In this document: positions 12,885-25,069 of the stretch, piece after piece
Numbering within the stretch: position 1 is the stretch's first letter
Layout: the number at the start of each line of letters is the position of its first letter
Assembly: GCA_026686845.1 (NCBI GenBank)
Contig: JAIVEN010000002.1
Coordinates: forward strand, 22,976,001-23,040,000
Length of the DNA stretch: 64,000 nucleotides
Reading direction: 5' to 3'
Origin: Adenanthera pavonina
Taxonomy: Eukaryota > Streptophyta > Magnoliopsida > Fabales > Fabaceae
The notes under the pieces: model-generated
The model's input: only the letters and a program-made list of their open reading frames with translations
Told to the model about the DNA's origin: nothing
The model's database searches: none
Program-made: the position numbers and the translations under genes

Positions 12885-12893
12885 TAAAATATA

Positions 12894-13849
12894 AAAGTTA
12901 TATTACTTACATGTAGTGAGAGTGGTGTGGAAAAAACTGAACCAGACCAACCGGTTCAACCAGGAACCGGTCTTTGGTTTAGTCTGGTCATAGTTGAAGA
13001 TTTGCCAATTTCAAAACCAAAATGAATTATTACAAAATCGGTTAAACCGATTAAGAATTGGTTTGAAACAGTTTAGTTTTTTTAAAATATTTTTAAATAT
13101 ATTTTTTATTTTTAATATAAAATAATATTATTTTTAGTAATACATAGCATTATTTTTTGTATAAGTTTTTTTTCTTTCTATATTATAATATTATATAAGT
13201 ATTATTATGATACATAATTATTAATAATAATAAATTTACTTAACAAATAATATGAAAATAGAATATTAATTGATTATTTTTAATTCAAAATATAATTATA
13301 GATGAGTATTAACCTATTTAGATTTTAATATTAGGTTGCAAAACTTATTAATAATATTGTTAATTTCTATATGATATATAAAATTAAAAATTATTAAATT
13401 TATTATGAAGCATACATCAGATAAAATATAGTTGTTTGACACATGTTGGATTCGGACACTAGTATCATACACAAGTCAAATTATACAAAAATATTAAAAA
13501 CTCATTTATATATTAATGGTATCAGTATTAAAAAATATAAAAAATTAGCATTGCATACGTTAATGAATGGACCCAGCTCCTTTATTGTAACATGAACACC
13601 GATCTATTCCTGTTCCGAGGGCCGTACTTGTATCTAAGTCCATTAATAAATAAAACATGATCTAGCAATTATACAATTAGACGTGAAATCTCATTCTCAT
13701 CATCACCATCATTATTATTATGGATTCAGGGTGTGTCTTTAAAAAAAAATGCGATAAGGGGGCAAGCTATAAAACGGAAACAATATCACACAGGAGTGAG
13801 GTCGATGACATATATATAAAACAAATCACTGTTAGCCAAAAAAGGAAAA
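12894..13849. other. AT-rich stretch with a palindromic ACCGGTT-rich repeat
   Basis: No gene recognised. Positions about 12936-13080 are dense in AACCGGTT-type half-palindromes in both orientations (for example CCAACCGGTTCAACCAGGAA), a pattern seen in interspersed plant repeats of uncertain class. The remainder is very AT-rich. Confidence 0.45.
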
Positions 13850-16031
13850 AGATGGAGTACGTAGCATTGAGCGGAACCAGGCCTTGTTCAACCAGATAGC
13901 GATATAAACTCCCACAACATTGGCAGCTTTTACAGCAAAGTTCATGCTGGCATGGGAAACAACACAGGTAACAGTTGTGATCCGGCACAAAAAAAAAAGA
14001 CGGCAAAAATAATCTCACCAACAAAAATAAGTTGTTTGATTTCATGCTAAAATTCCAGGACACTCATCCCTAAGCTTCTAATGATGATGTTCATTTAGTT
14101 AATCACTCTAGATGGTAGGTCACGAATTCTTTAAGAGAACATAAATTCATATAATCCTCACTTAAAAGAATTAAAGAAAAATAATTCTTATTCAACTTGT
14201 TAAAAAATGTACGTCTAAATATATGCATTTGTAATGACTCATAGAATTCTAAAAAGTGATTAGATGATACCGTAAAATGGGCAACTAACTATTCTTAAAG
14301 TTACGAGACACCAAATAATAGTAAATTATTTAAATTCTAAAACTAAATCATATAAGAATTTCACTTATTTGAGAACTAAGAGATTGTTTGACAGCGTTTT
14401 ATGTTTTATTATTTTTAAAACAGTTTTGTAGAATTATTTTTCAGAATAAGTTTTTGGAACAAGAAAATAAAAAAGTTGTTTAAATAATTGTCATCAAAAC
14501 CATAACTAGAAAATGTTAAATATATTATCCAAAATTTATAACTTTACCATTAATGAAGTAGGTATTTTTCATATTTTCTTGTATTTTTCATAATAAAGAC
14601 TGTAAAACATCGTAAAGATGTTTTGAGTATTTTGTTTTTTTATTTTTATGTTTTTCCGAACATTTTATAAAAAAATAAGTTTATTAAATGAGTATTTTTT
14701 CTCTTTTCAAAAACAAAAATAACCGTTCTGAAAATATGAATCAAATAGGCCCTATAACACTTTAAAACATTTTAATTTGCTAACCAAATAAGAACTTCCT
14801 AGAAAATATTAGATAATATCAAATAAATATAAAAATTAAGTGAAAAATGTCACTTTATGGAAGCCATATAAAAAGTGACTTTTTTTACTCAAAACTTACA
14901 TAATTTATGATTTACTTAAGAATCAAGTAGTTATAATAAACCTAAGACACTTAAAATACTAATTTTGTACAAATAAAAATATAATTAGAAATCCAATAAA
15001 GACTTAATAATTTAAACAAAATGAGTATATTTATTAATAAAAGTTATGCCCAATCAATTAAACATAAAACAAAGACAATAAAAACATAAAACATGAAGAT
15101 GGCACCCAAAAACAAAGATTTGGATCAAACTTAAACTTGGATTTTAAGTAATTTCTTCAATCTATATCTTGAAGCATGTAGGATGCCTAGACTTCATCTA
15201 TTTGGGCCTGGAAGACGTGCTCTTCATGAATCAAAGCTTCAATAGCGTGCTCAAGCTTATAGGCCCATGAAAAGATGTGCTCATGCTTGGTCTTGGGTTT
15301 AGTCTTTGTGGGAAACACCTCCTTCAAAGTATAGAAAGACTCTTCATTGACTTGGATGATTAATGGCGTGATTAGCAATGAATTTGGTCTTTCTAGATCT
15401 TTATTCTCTCCGGTGCTTAATGTAAATCATTTTTAATTATCTCATAAAAATCAAGAAATATTAATTATATTAATAAAATTGTCCAATATTTACTTTGATT
15501 TTTATTCTTAACCCTAATTAATATCATATATTTAAACTTTCTAAATCAATTAATACTTCATAATATAAATTTCAAGAAGGATATTTTTAAAATAAAATAA
15601 TTAATATTTCATAAATTTTTATAAAATAACTTATATTTAGTATCATACAATTTTTCTACAAGATGATGATGTATATTAAAGAGAGAAGGAGGGTATCACG
15701 GAGGCACATGGCAGGCAGAAGTAGAAAGCTAAAGCTTACGCAAAAGTGAAAGGGGTTGGAGCAGAGAGAAGGGATATCCTGGGTGGTGTCGGCGTCGGAG
15801 GGAGGAAGGCCGTACGTTGGGAAAATTCTCGAACCGAAAGTCCGAGAGGCCATCGAGGGCGTGGGTACCTCTGCTTCGGAGCAAGCCGTTGTGGTTGAAC
15901 TCGGAGTTGACGAAGGTGATGTGGAAGCCGCGGGAATAGAGAAGCTTGGCAAGCTCCATCAAGGGGTTGACGTGCCCTTGGGCGCATGGAACCACCACAG
16001 CATAAGGTTTCCATTCAGATATCAAACCCAC
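13850..16031 (-). pseudogene. UGT85-like glycosyltransferase pseudogene, split by an insertion
   Basis: Two separated pieces resemble exon 1 of the intact UGT gene at 18449-19990. The 5' piece (16031 down to about 15697) keeps the start, the N-terminal catalytic-histidine region (CAQGHVNP) and FHITFVNSEFNHNGLLRSRG, then shifts frame around the GLPP/DTTQDIPSL region. The second piece (about 13973 down to 13850) resumes at the VTCVVS segment that would follow immediately, carries an internal deletion, and runs past the exon-1 donor region. About 1.7 kb of unrelated AT-rich DNA lies between the two exactly abutting homologies. Exon 2, with the PSPG sugar-donor box, is missing. A TATA-like box remains upstream. 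The residues expected for activity are incomplete, so this is a dead tandem paralog. Confidence 0.85.
13974..15696. other. Inserted AT-rich DNA inside the UGT pseudogene
   Basis: Unrelated to the UGT on either side. Positions about 14388-14755 have MITE-like ends (GATTGTTTGACAGCG at the left; the right end reads TAGGGCCTATTTGATTC in reverse). A 63-codon open frame on the minus strand (15187-15378) is not recognised. I could not define terminal repeats or a target duplication for the whole insert. Confidence 0.5.
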
Positions 16032-16122
16032 CTCTCTGTGTGAGTCTCGGTGTCAGTGCGTGCGGGTGAGTCTCTTGTCTCTCTCTTCAAAGTAGCGTGT
16101 TATGGGATCGTTTCTGCTTACG

Positions 16123-16130
16123 TATTTATA
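16123..16130 (-). promoter_or_regulatory. TATA-box-like site of the UGT pseudogene
   Basis: TATAAATA on the minus strand, about 92 bases upstream of the pseudogene start codon. The same sequence stands at a similar distance in front of the intact UGT gene, which supports it as an inherited core promoter element. Confidence 0.5.
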
Positions 16131-16160
16131 GAGTCAAGATAGTGATGCGTTATTAATTGC

Positions 16161-17064
16161 TCCCTCCGGTACTTATTTTAAACTAATTTCACATGTATTA
16201 ATAAGTTTAGTTTAAAGTAGTTAATTTTATTAAAATTTGTTTGAAATTTCAATTATTTTTTAAAATTATCCTAATTTAGTTGTTTTCCAAATCCTAAGTC
16301 CCACCACATTATTTGACTTAAATAAAATTGCATCCAATAAAAATTATATTAGGGACCAAAGAACAAAATTTGTATCCATGTTAGTAGTAGTTGTTAACTA
16401 CCAGACAAAGGAAATTTTAGATAAAAAAGAATCAATAATTCAGACAACAGATTTTAATAATTTTGGGTAAAAATATAAGCACATTTACCGAGAAAATAAA
16501 AAGATGAAACAGGCAGATCAAAGTTCACCTCTTGGTCCCAATTAGTACGAATAGTGATTACCAGTAAGGATAACACTTGAACGAAGAGAACACATGATCC
16601 CCAACCAAAGTCCCTATACGATATTGTAGTTGTAGCACATAACAAGACATCAGACAAAGGGAATTCTGGGTAAAAAAGAATTAATAATTCAGACAACTAT
16701 GGAAGAACATTATATTAATGGTTAAAAAAGCATTCTAAAAAAACCGTTATAAAAAAGACCGAAGGAGTTATTCGGCTTGTTTCAAATTATATGACTCTTC
16801 TAACTATATCAAACATATTAGAAATAACAGTTGTAATGAATTAAGTGTCTAGAATTATTTTTTCAAAAAAGTGTTTAACGTTCCTAAATTACCCGTTATT
16901 AATATCAACATTAAAAAGAAAGATAGTATTTATAAAGTGAAATTATGAGGGGTGTTCATAGAAAAAACTTATAAATGCTTCAATGATTTTTTCGTGAAAG
17001 GTCTTACATTATAAAACATCAAAATCTTATAGAAAAGATTTTATAATTTCTAATGGAGGGAGTG
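16161..17064. repeat. Cluster of degenerate Stowaway-like MITEs
   Basis: CTCCCTCCGGTACTTATTTT at the left and a reversed CTCCTTCGGTCTTTTTTATA at about 16750-16770 look like one pair of ends; GTTTCAAATTATATGACTC (about 16779) and a reversed CACTCCCTCCATTAGAAATT (about 17047-17066) look like another. Between them, a ~38-base segment around AAAAGAATCAATAATTCAGA (16409-16448) is repeated at 16660-16697. No gene seen. Confidence 0.45.
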
Positions 17065-17403
17065 ATATCAAAATTATTAAGCTTAACTGAATGCATTGGA
17101 TGAATATTATATTTATATCAAAAAATAAAAAATTCATACTTGCTACACTGATATAACAGGAGGTGAATATATATAAATTTATGCCTCCGTGTGTGTGTTG
17201 TGTTTTAACTGAATTAGAACTGAGTGACATTGTTTATAATTTATGAATTGTATAACTTTTTATTGATCCCTGTAATATAAAATGATCCACTTCAAGCTAA
17301 TTCGAAGCTAAGGATATGGTTGAATGTTGGTCGAAGTTTATGATTCAAGCTCTCGGGATATTACCAAAATAAAATTATGATATAAATTATATGTCAAGGG
17401 CAT

Positions 17404-17442
<39 letters not shown>

Positions 17443-18448
17443 AATATTTAGTATTATTAATTATTATTATCAATTTTTTGTAAAATATACATTTATATAT
17501 AAAAGACAATTTAATTTGGGGAAAAAAGTTAATAAAAGAGAATTGGATATATCAAATAGTTCATATATTGAGGGAATAGTTCCAAAAGATAATGGGGGAG
17601 CCAAGCCAATAATGGCGATAGAGATCTATGAGTATCAACAGATATCTGTCGCCATTATTGGCTGCTCCATTATCTTTTGCAGCTACTCATTCATCTTTCA
17701 TTTATGGGGACAATCAGCCTGCCACACATGTTTTTATGCGGATTAAATTAATTAGTTCTCATGTTAATTCCCAAGTAACCAAAGTTTTCCCGTTCAAATT
17801 GGAGGAGATTCCTGCCAAACTACTTCCTACTTCCTCTATTTTATTTTCTTTTTCATCATTCACTTTTGAAGAAAGTTTTTATTTTTATTTATTTTTGTTA
17901 TTTTTAAATTTTAAGAAAATATTAATTATCATTTTTCTAATTAATAATTTTTATTTTTTTAAAAGTAAAAAATGATATTAATTATATTTTTTTATATATT
18001 TATTTATTGAAAAGTATGTTAAGAAGTTTAAAATAAATTCTAATATATTAACCATATTTTTTAATTTATATATTAAAATCTTAAGATTTTGTTTGAAACA
18101 AGTAGAAAATATTATGACAGAAAATAAAAAGATACTTTGCAAAATTTATAAGAACTAAAGAAAGTCATTAAAGATTCCAATTATTGTGAAGGAGCATATT
18201 TAAGTTTTTAAGATCCTTTATGGTAAATTTAACAAAACTTGGAGTTTTCGGATGCAATTTCCCCAATCCACCAATTTGATACAAAAAAGGAATTAAAATA
18301 CAGCATCACTTCATAATATTGAAACACCATCACAAAAACAAGGCATAAGACTGTGACTCCAAGTATAGCCTTCAAATTAATATAATAATTCTAGCTCTGC
18401 AACCAAATTTATGAAAACAACAAATAATCCCTTTCAAAATTAAGTTTT
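17065..18448. other. Gene-free spacer downstream of the UGT gene
   Basis: Holds an ATA/AAT simple repeat (about 17407-17445), a strong inverted repeat (17584-17678, listed separately) and AT-rich DNA. The last ~300 bases (18150-18448) are the 3' flank of the UGT gene and recur as an orphan copy near 34850-35140. Open frames here have no family resemblance. Confidence 0.5.
17584..17678. repeat. Imperfect inverted repeat, potential long hairpin
   Basis: The left arm starts AAAAGATAATGG and continues to CCAATAATGGC. The right arm is GCCATTATTGG through CCATTATCTTTT. The arms are about 30 bases each with a few unpaired bases, separated by about 30 bases. It is distinct from the simple repeats around it. 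It could be a MITE remnant or a foldable transcript segment; nothing shows transcription. Confidence 0.6.
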
Positions 18449-19990
18449 TCATTTATTGAGCAACTTGTCAATGATCTTATCCACATTCTGATAAGAAGAA
18501 CCACCGGGTCTAATAGCCTCCTCCGCCTTCCTCTTCCACTCCAAAGCCTTCTCCTTCATCTCCTTTCCCTTCTCCGATCCCTTCATCACCTCCACCACCA
18601 CCCTCCTCACTTCGTCCCTCTTCACAATCGGCCCCACCTCCATCCCTAGCCCCCACTCCACACACGCATACCGACAATTCGTCTGCTGATCCGCGAAAAA
18701 CGGCCAGCACACCACTGGCTTCCCGGCACACACGCTCTCCAATGTCGAGTTCCACCCGCCGTGCATTAGAAACCCTCCAACCGCTGGATGGTTCAGCACC
18801 TGCTCCTGCGGGCACCAGCTCACAATGAGTCCTCTTCCTTCAGTTTCACCCTTAAACTCCGTTGACAGAACCACTGACCCACCCTCCACGAGGTTGGGTC
18901 GTATCACCCACAAGAAACTGCACTTGCTGGCGGCGAGTCCCCACGCAAACTCGGCAAGTTGATCGGAGGTCATGATGGTGATGCTGCCGTAGTTGACGTA
19001 GAGGACAGAGTTGGGCTCTTGGGAATCAAGCCATTCGAGACAGTGGGTTTCTTCTTTCCAGAAGTTGGAGCCGATAGAAGACGAGAGCTTGCCACTGTGA
19101 GGGGTTTGATGGAGGAGGAGATGGATAGGGCCGACAGTGTAGATGGTAGGAGAGAAGACGGAGGAGAGAAAGTTGAGTGAGTGTTTCTCGAATTCGTCGA
19201 AGGAGTTGATGATCATCATGGAGGCTTTTTGAGTTACTTCGATCTCTTTGACGTATAAGTTGAGCATGATATCATCTGGGTCGGTGGTTCTTATGAAACT
19301 TGGGAAATCTCTTAATCTGAGGTAGTTAATTCCTGGGATCCAGTCCACTTTGGTTTCCAGGAATCCATTTGTTAGATAACTCTCATCTGCATAAAATTAC
19401 AGACACAACAAACTACGATTGGATTGTTACTAATGAATAGTTTATTGCAATTATACCATATATGGAGTACCTTTGAGCGGAACGAGGCCTTGATCAACCA
19501 GATGGCGAAACTGAGTAGACGCCATAAGCGCACAAGAACTGGCCGTCCAAAACACGACACTAGTAATTCCCAAAACATTGGCAACTTTCACAGCAAAGGT
19601 CATGATCACATCGGAAACAACGCAGGTAACCGGAGGAACATGGCCGGCAGAAGCAGAAAGCTGAAGCTTACCCAGAAGTTTGAGAAAGGGGTCGAAGCAA
19701 GTGGTATTGGTGGAGTAGCAGAGAGAAGGGATGTCCTGCGTGGTGTCGTCGTCATCGGAGGGAGGAAGGCCGTCCGGAATAGTGTCGAAGCGGAAGTCGG
19801 GGAGGCCATCGAGGGCGTGGGCACCTCTGCTTCGAAGCAAGCGCTTGTGGTTATACTCGGAGTTGACGAAGGTGATGTGAAAGCCTCTGGAATGAAGAAT
19901 CTTGGCAAAGTTAATCATGGGGTTGACGTGCCCTTGAGCTGGGTATGGAACCACCACAGCATGGGGTTTTGATTCAGATGTCGAACTCAT
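18449..19990 (-). CDS. UGT85-like UDP-glycosyltransferase
   Basis: Two exons: 19990-19471 (520 bases) and 19386-18449 (938 bases), joined through a GT-AG intron of 84 bases at the position typical of UGT85 genes (...PLK / DESYLTNG). The protein is 485 residues, normal for plant family-1 enzymes, which transfer a sugar from a UDP-sugar to small acceptors such as hormones, phenolics or cyanohydrins in the cytosol. Visible are the N-terminal PAQGHVNP with the catalytic-base histidine (His21), its partner aspartate in VVSDV (Asp127) and the 44-residue PSPG donor box (Trp364 to Gln407) ending DQQ. Within the box the usual HCGW reads HGGW (Gly383 in place of Cys), a mild deviation. No frame break is seen. 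The acceptor cannot be predicted. The broken paralog at 13850-16031 lies downstream in the same orientation. Confidence 0.95.
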
Positions 19991-20063
19991 CTCTGTGTGT
20001 TTGTGAATGTCTTATCTTTCTTCTATGGAGCTGTGGTAGGGGCTTGTCGCTGCTTAGATATTT

Positions 20064-20071
20064 TATTTATA
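20064..20071 (-). promoter_or_regulatory. TATA box of the UGT85-like gene
   Basis: TATAAATA on the minus strand, about 74 bases upstream of the start codon at 19990, a suitable distance for a core promoter with a short leader. The paralogous pseudogene keeps the same element. Confidence 0.55.
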
Positions 20072-21648
20072 CACTCACACACCCATCCACAAAAGCCAAC
20101 GCCTGCCCGTTACGATTGAGGGAAGTGAGGGTAAAGAAAATAGTGGCGGAGATGGAAGAGAGATGACGAAAGAGGAAATTAAGAGAACTTTCTGGTCTGT
20201 AATATTATTGCTTCCAATTTTAGTTTATATCATGAAAGGGAAAAGGGGGATGAAAGAGGGATGATGAAAAAAGACAAGCTAGGATGAAAAATATTTTTCA
20301 ATAATGATTTCCACTTCGAAAAATTAGTTTATATCATTTAAAAATTTATTATATTTAAAATCTTTTTAGTGATGTCCTGATTGAAAAATATATATATTTC
20401 CTGTTGGCTTTTTCTTGCCCCCTTTTTTTTCTTTTTTTACCAAAGCTTATAAATGATAAAATAAATTTTTTGGAGTAATGCAATTATCTAATGGTGTAGT
20501 TTTTAAAATTTTTAAAAATAAAATATCGCAAAATAGAAATTGGATCTACGTAGTTATGCAATCATGCAACACTAAAGAACCATAAGAAAAATAAAAACTG
20601 CGTAGTTCCATAATTGCATAGTTCTAGGAAGTCTATTTTTTCTTTGTTAGATGTGGTCTAAAAAAAGTCTATTTTTTATCTCTAAGTTTAGGTCTAAAAA
20701 AGCAAAAAAAAAAAAATGGTGGCAGAAACCCCGAATCCCTTAACCCTATCCCTTTGCAACACATAATATATATATATATATATATATATAACACATACAT
20801 ATCCACGCATTATTATTATTAGTTTATATAATTTTTAGTTTACTAAAACATTAATTTTATTGATCAGGTAACAAATTAAATGATATAAATAGATTCCTCG
20901 TATATCATGTTGAAACTTTGTATAATTATATTATTATAAGTTAAATTGATTTCTGGTGCATCGTGTTGATTTTTTTACATATATATAATATAAATAATTG
21001 AAAATGCAATAATCAGGCATAGGCTTAGAATGTTTTATGTTTTAGATTCAGTTGTGCTTCCACGGTAATAAGGGGTTTATGGCCTTAGCAGCAGTGTTTT
21101 TTTTACCAACACTCTTAGTAGCAATTTGTATCATACAAAACAAAGCAAAAATATCAATTTTCTAGATTAAAAATATTTCTTGTGCTGTCGAGTAAAAATT
21201 TATTAAGAATTAACTACTACAAAAATGAAATTCTTAGTAGATTATTTTTTGCTTTTTTTTTTTCAGTTATGAACTGCCTACTATTTAAGCATCATAAAAA
21301 AGAGATGACTTTTGTATGCGGTTATTAGTTTTATAGGTGAGTATACAAATAACTGCTTACAAAATTTCTTCTTTTGTCTTAGAAAGTCCATTTTCCTATA
21401 CGGTTATTAAAAAGGGTATCCATTTTTTTAAAAAATATTTTGATATTGGATTAATCCAATATCAAAATATATGTAATCTATTAAGCTCATTAACAAAAAA
21501 AATAATTATTAAATTAAAAATATTTACAAATAAGTATAAACTTTATTAATAAATCAAATAAATTACACACTAATCCACAAAAGAAAAAAATAAAAAAAAA
21601 ATAAATCCTATGATACAACTTAAACAATCAAGAAAAATGCCTACCATA
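20072..21648. other. Gene-free AT-rich stretch upstream of the UGT gene
   Basis: Contains a (TA)n run at about 20766-20790 and a fragment near 21213-21230 reading CTACTACAAAAATG that resembles a CACTA terminus without its partner. No supported gene. Confidence 0.45.
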
Positions 21649-21659
21649 CACTACAAAAA

Positions 21660-22062
21660 AACTCACTTTCGGCAAGGACAAAAGTCGTCGCTGAAAGTTC
21701 AAAAGTCGTTGTCGAATGTTTTTGTGTCGCCGCCAAGTTGTGGCCACAAGTCTCATCGCCAAATGTTTACAGCGGGGACAAAATTGTCGCCGCTAAAAGC
21801 TCACATTTGGCTGCAACAATAGTCATCGTCGAAGAATGAAAAAGTCATCATTGAAAGTGTGTCGCCGCTAAAGATCTACCTTCAACGATGACTTTGGTCG
21901 TCGCTGAAGATCTTCTTTCAGCGGTGACTATTTAAGGTCGTCGTTGAAGATCTTCTTTCAACGGCAACACGAATAGTCACGGCCAAAAGTCCATAAAATC
22001 CGCTCTCATCGCTCAAAGTGTAACACACCATTTAGCGGGGACAAAGTCGTCGCTAAAGAGTG
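21660..22062. repeat. Left subterminal repeat array of CACTA copy 1
   Basis: At least a dozen degenerate copies of a short unit around AGTCGTCGCTGAAAG or its reverse complement CTTTCAGCGGTGACT, in both orientations, some adjacent and palindromic. In En/Spm elements such arrays are binding sites for the TnpA-type protein. The opposite end (about 28088-28327) carries the same units. Confidence 0.8.
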
Positions 22063-22352
22063 AGAATTTTTTTAAAATAGATTCTTAATGGAAAAATTGC
22101 TTTTATTTTGTTTATTCCTGAATTGATTGAGAGGAAAAAAAAGAAATATTTAATATAATTAAAATTGGAACTTGTAACATATAATGGAAATAATATTTAC
22201 ATAGATAAATTAGCTAAATAATTTAATATATATATATATGTTCAGAAGTATAGTCTATATCAACAAAATATAGCTAAACTATCAAAAGTTTTCTATATCA
22301 ACAAAATATGAACATTCATAGAAAATATAAATATCCTATATAACTAGACTAT

Positions 22353-25069
22353 CTACAATTGCCTATCCCTTGCTTCAGTACTTGGAGTAGGATTAGGTGC
22401 AGTGGCAAAATTATGAGATTGCCCCTGAAAAGTTAACAAATTCAAGTATCAGATAGCGTATTACATATTTAATAAAATATTACCTATGTCAAAGGATCAC
22501 TTAGAAACAAAATAAAGAGCATAAAGATTAAATCACAATTTAGACTCTTGCACTACAAACCGACAAAGGTTACAATTAATTCAAAACGCCAAATTCAGAA
22601 TTTCCCAAGATTATAGCTTAAAGACAATGACAAAAATAAAACATAATCATAAAAACTAACAAAGTTTACAATTCAAAAGACCAAATTCAAAATTTTCCAA
22701 AAATTATAACTTCAAGACATTGACAAAAATGAATTATAATCATAAACTATGATGACAATGATTATTATCATGACAACCAAGGTTTAAATATAAAACAAAT
22801 TAAATTTACAGCACTTTGATAGACCATATTATCACCAAATATCATAAATTACTGAACACGTTCAATTTCTTTCAAATGTCTGTGAGGCATTTTTATTAGA
22901 TAAAGGTTTATACTTTAAATTATGAAGATTTAAAGTGCAAACAATCTAGAGACTTTAAAACCTAACTAATGCACTCAAAAGTTGATCACAAAACCAAATT
23001 AACAAAACATATACTATATCTTAATATATTCTTCTCGGTCATTCTTGTATGCATATGTCTTTACACATCTACTATCATTTTGCACAAAATTTTCAACTTC
23101 TACCTATTAAGGGACAAGAATAACAGAAGCTATGCTACAAAAGAATTATCTTGAATTTGAGACAGCCATTGACAATTATTCAATCATACCTTCAAATAAA
23201 ATTCACATCCTCAAAGGTACATATGTCCCTTAATAAATTATTCAATTGAAATTCTCATTTCTTACTAATACTAATAGATTTCAGTCACTCTAGGTTGACA
23301 TACAAGAAACATACATAAACCATAGAGAAAATTCTTGAAACATACATAATGAAATTGTGAAACAATGTGAAATAAAATATGTGCAAAGTTTATAAATACC
23401 TGTTGGTAGGAAGCCAAGATAAGTTCCACCTTCTGTTGCATTTGTTCCATCTTATACTCAAGTTGTGCACGTTCTGCTGCACGTTCTGTTTCCAACCGTG
23501 CAAGTTCAGCTGCACGATCTGCTTCTATCCTTGCTCGCTCCTTGTCAAATCTTCTCTGGACTTGTTCTTCTATTTGACGACGCAAGGATATCACTATAGA
23601 AGGATTGATCACCTCAGGATAGGCTCTCTTCCTTGTAGGTTGAGCCCCACGACCTTTCCCTCTGACATGCCCAGATCTCTCACCAAGAACAGTCGCTAAT
23701 ATTTCATCAGATGTCATTTGAGAGTGACTTACTTCTTGCTGCTGTATGACTTCTTGAATGCGTCCCAGAAATTAAAGAACACTAATATAATAGAAATCAA
23801 ATTATACATTAACTTAGGGTAAAATATAAGAATGAAGCACATACATGAATCTCACGAGACGTTGGATCTGCCCACTCACGCCCTCCATCTGCAGTCTTCC
23901 TTGTATGTTGCAATTCCCATAGTTGATCAGCTGGTGGAACCTCTCTTGTAGTGGGGTCTCTCTACAAAATATAATGTACAAGTACAAAAAGTAATTTTAA
24001 GTTGGAAAAGAAAAAGAAAAATGAAGAAATAAAAAAGAAGAGACATTCAACTTACTTCATTTTCTTCAATCTCAACAAATGACATAGGACCACAAGTATG
24101 CTTTATCAATTGTTTTTGCCAGTTTATCTTATTTCTTACACGTTTGTCCTACAACAAAATTGGTTATTGATCAAGATTCCTAGAATGAAGTAAAAATTTT
24201 AAGATTTTATATTAATAATAAGGTACATTAAATGTGGAATTTTCAAAGTGTGTCAAAAGCCACTCCCAATCCTCAGGACTAACGCTAGAAGGTCGATTCG
24301 CCAACCTTTCTTTATTAGTGGCATATGCCTGATAGTGTTTGTGCAATTCAGCCTTCCAATTTGTAAAGCCAGCTTGCATTGAGGCAAAGGCAATTATCTT
24401 AAGCCTCTCTTCATTTTCTTCTATTTCTGGTTCAAAATTTTCCTAAAGCACAAATAAGTAAGTATACTTGTTATGAAAACATAAAAAAATATGGTCAATG
24501 AATATATTTGGCATAAATATTACCTTTACTTTCAACCACAACTCCTCACCATACTTTTGGAGGTTATTGCTCCAATCACCCTCTCGAAAGGATATTGTGG
24601 TCCTAAGAACTAAACCACAATGGGTAGCGAAAGCCCTAGCTCCTGTTTCCACAATTCTTGACATGGAATCATGAATTTTTACTTTAATTTTTCCTCCAAA
24701 TCTTGTTTTCAAATCTAGTTGTTTTCCCCTATAAATGCCTCTACCCCTCTTACTGGAATTGCAAGATCCTATGATTCATTCAAAAAGAAGAAAAAAAATA
24801 GATGTGACAAGTTATGTGGACTAGTTATCTATACTATATAAAGTTAATGGAAATTTACCTGCACTGCTAATGGGGGAAGAGCCTTGATGTGTCTCATGAA
24901 GCTGTGGTGATAGCTGTTGAGGAGAAATATTAGTTTGAATCTGAGGAAGCTCAGGTTGTGAATGAACATGATGTGCTGTATGCGTGGAAGCCACCTCATC
25001 TGAGGAATTAGGCCCTCCCAATCCAGAGGTAAGACCTCTCCATGCTCGACCTCTCCGTAGTGATGACAT
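22353..25069 (-). CDS. CACTA accessory protein, Transposase_24-like with C-terminal coiled coil
   Basis: A seven-exon reading can be followed: 25069-24859, 24768-24524, 24442-24227, 24148-24056, 23961-23845, about 23770-23400, and 22424-22353 ending in TAG. All borders but one are GT-AG and phases agree. The product is about 440 residues. Exon 1 is S/Q/H-rich and low complexity. Exons 2-5 carry the conserved block seen beside TNP2 in plant En/Spm elements, including RNKINWQKQLIKHTCGP (exon 4) and DPTTREVPPADQLWEL (exon 5). Exon 6 is a highly charged helix (RRFDKERARIEADRAAELAR onward) likely to form a coiled coil. The acceptor of exon 6 lacks a clear AG where the frame needs it, so the gene may be decayed. 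Its expected role is binding transposon ends. Confidence 0.75.

Noticed and set aside
15756..16043. Plus-strand open frame opposite the UGT pseudogene
   Set aside because: Antisense shadow of UGT coding sequence; the minus-strand reading has the family motifs.
19424..19972. 182-codon plus-strand open frame opposite UGT exon 1
   Set aside because: Shadow of the real minus-strand exon.
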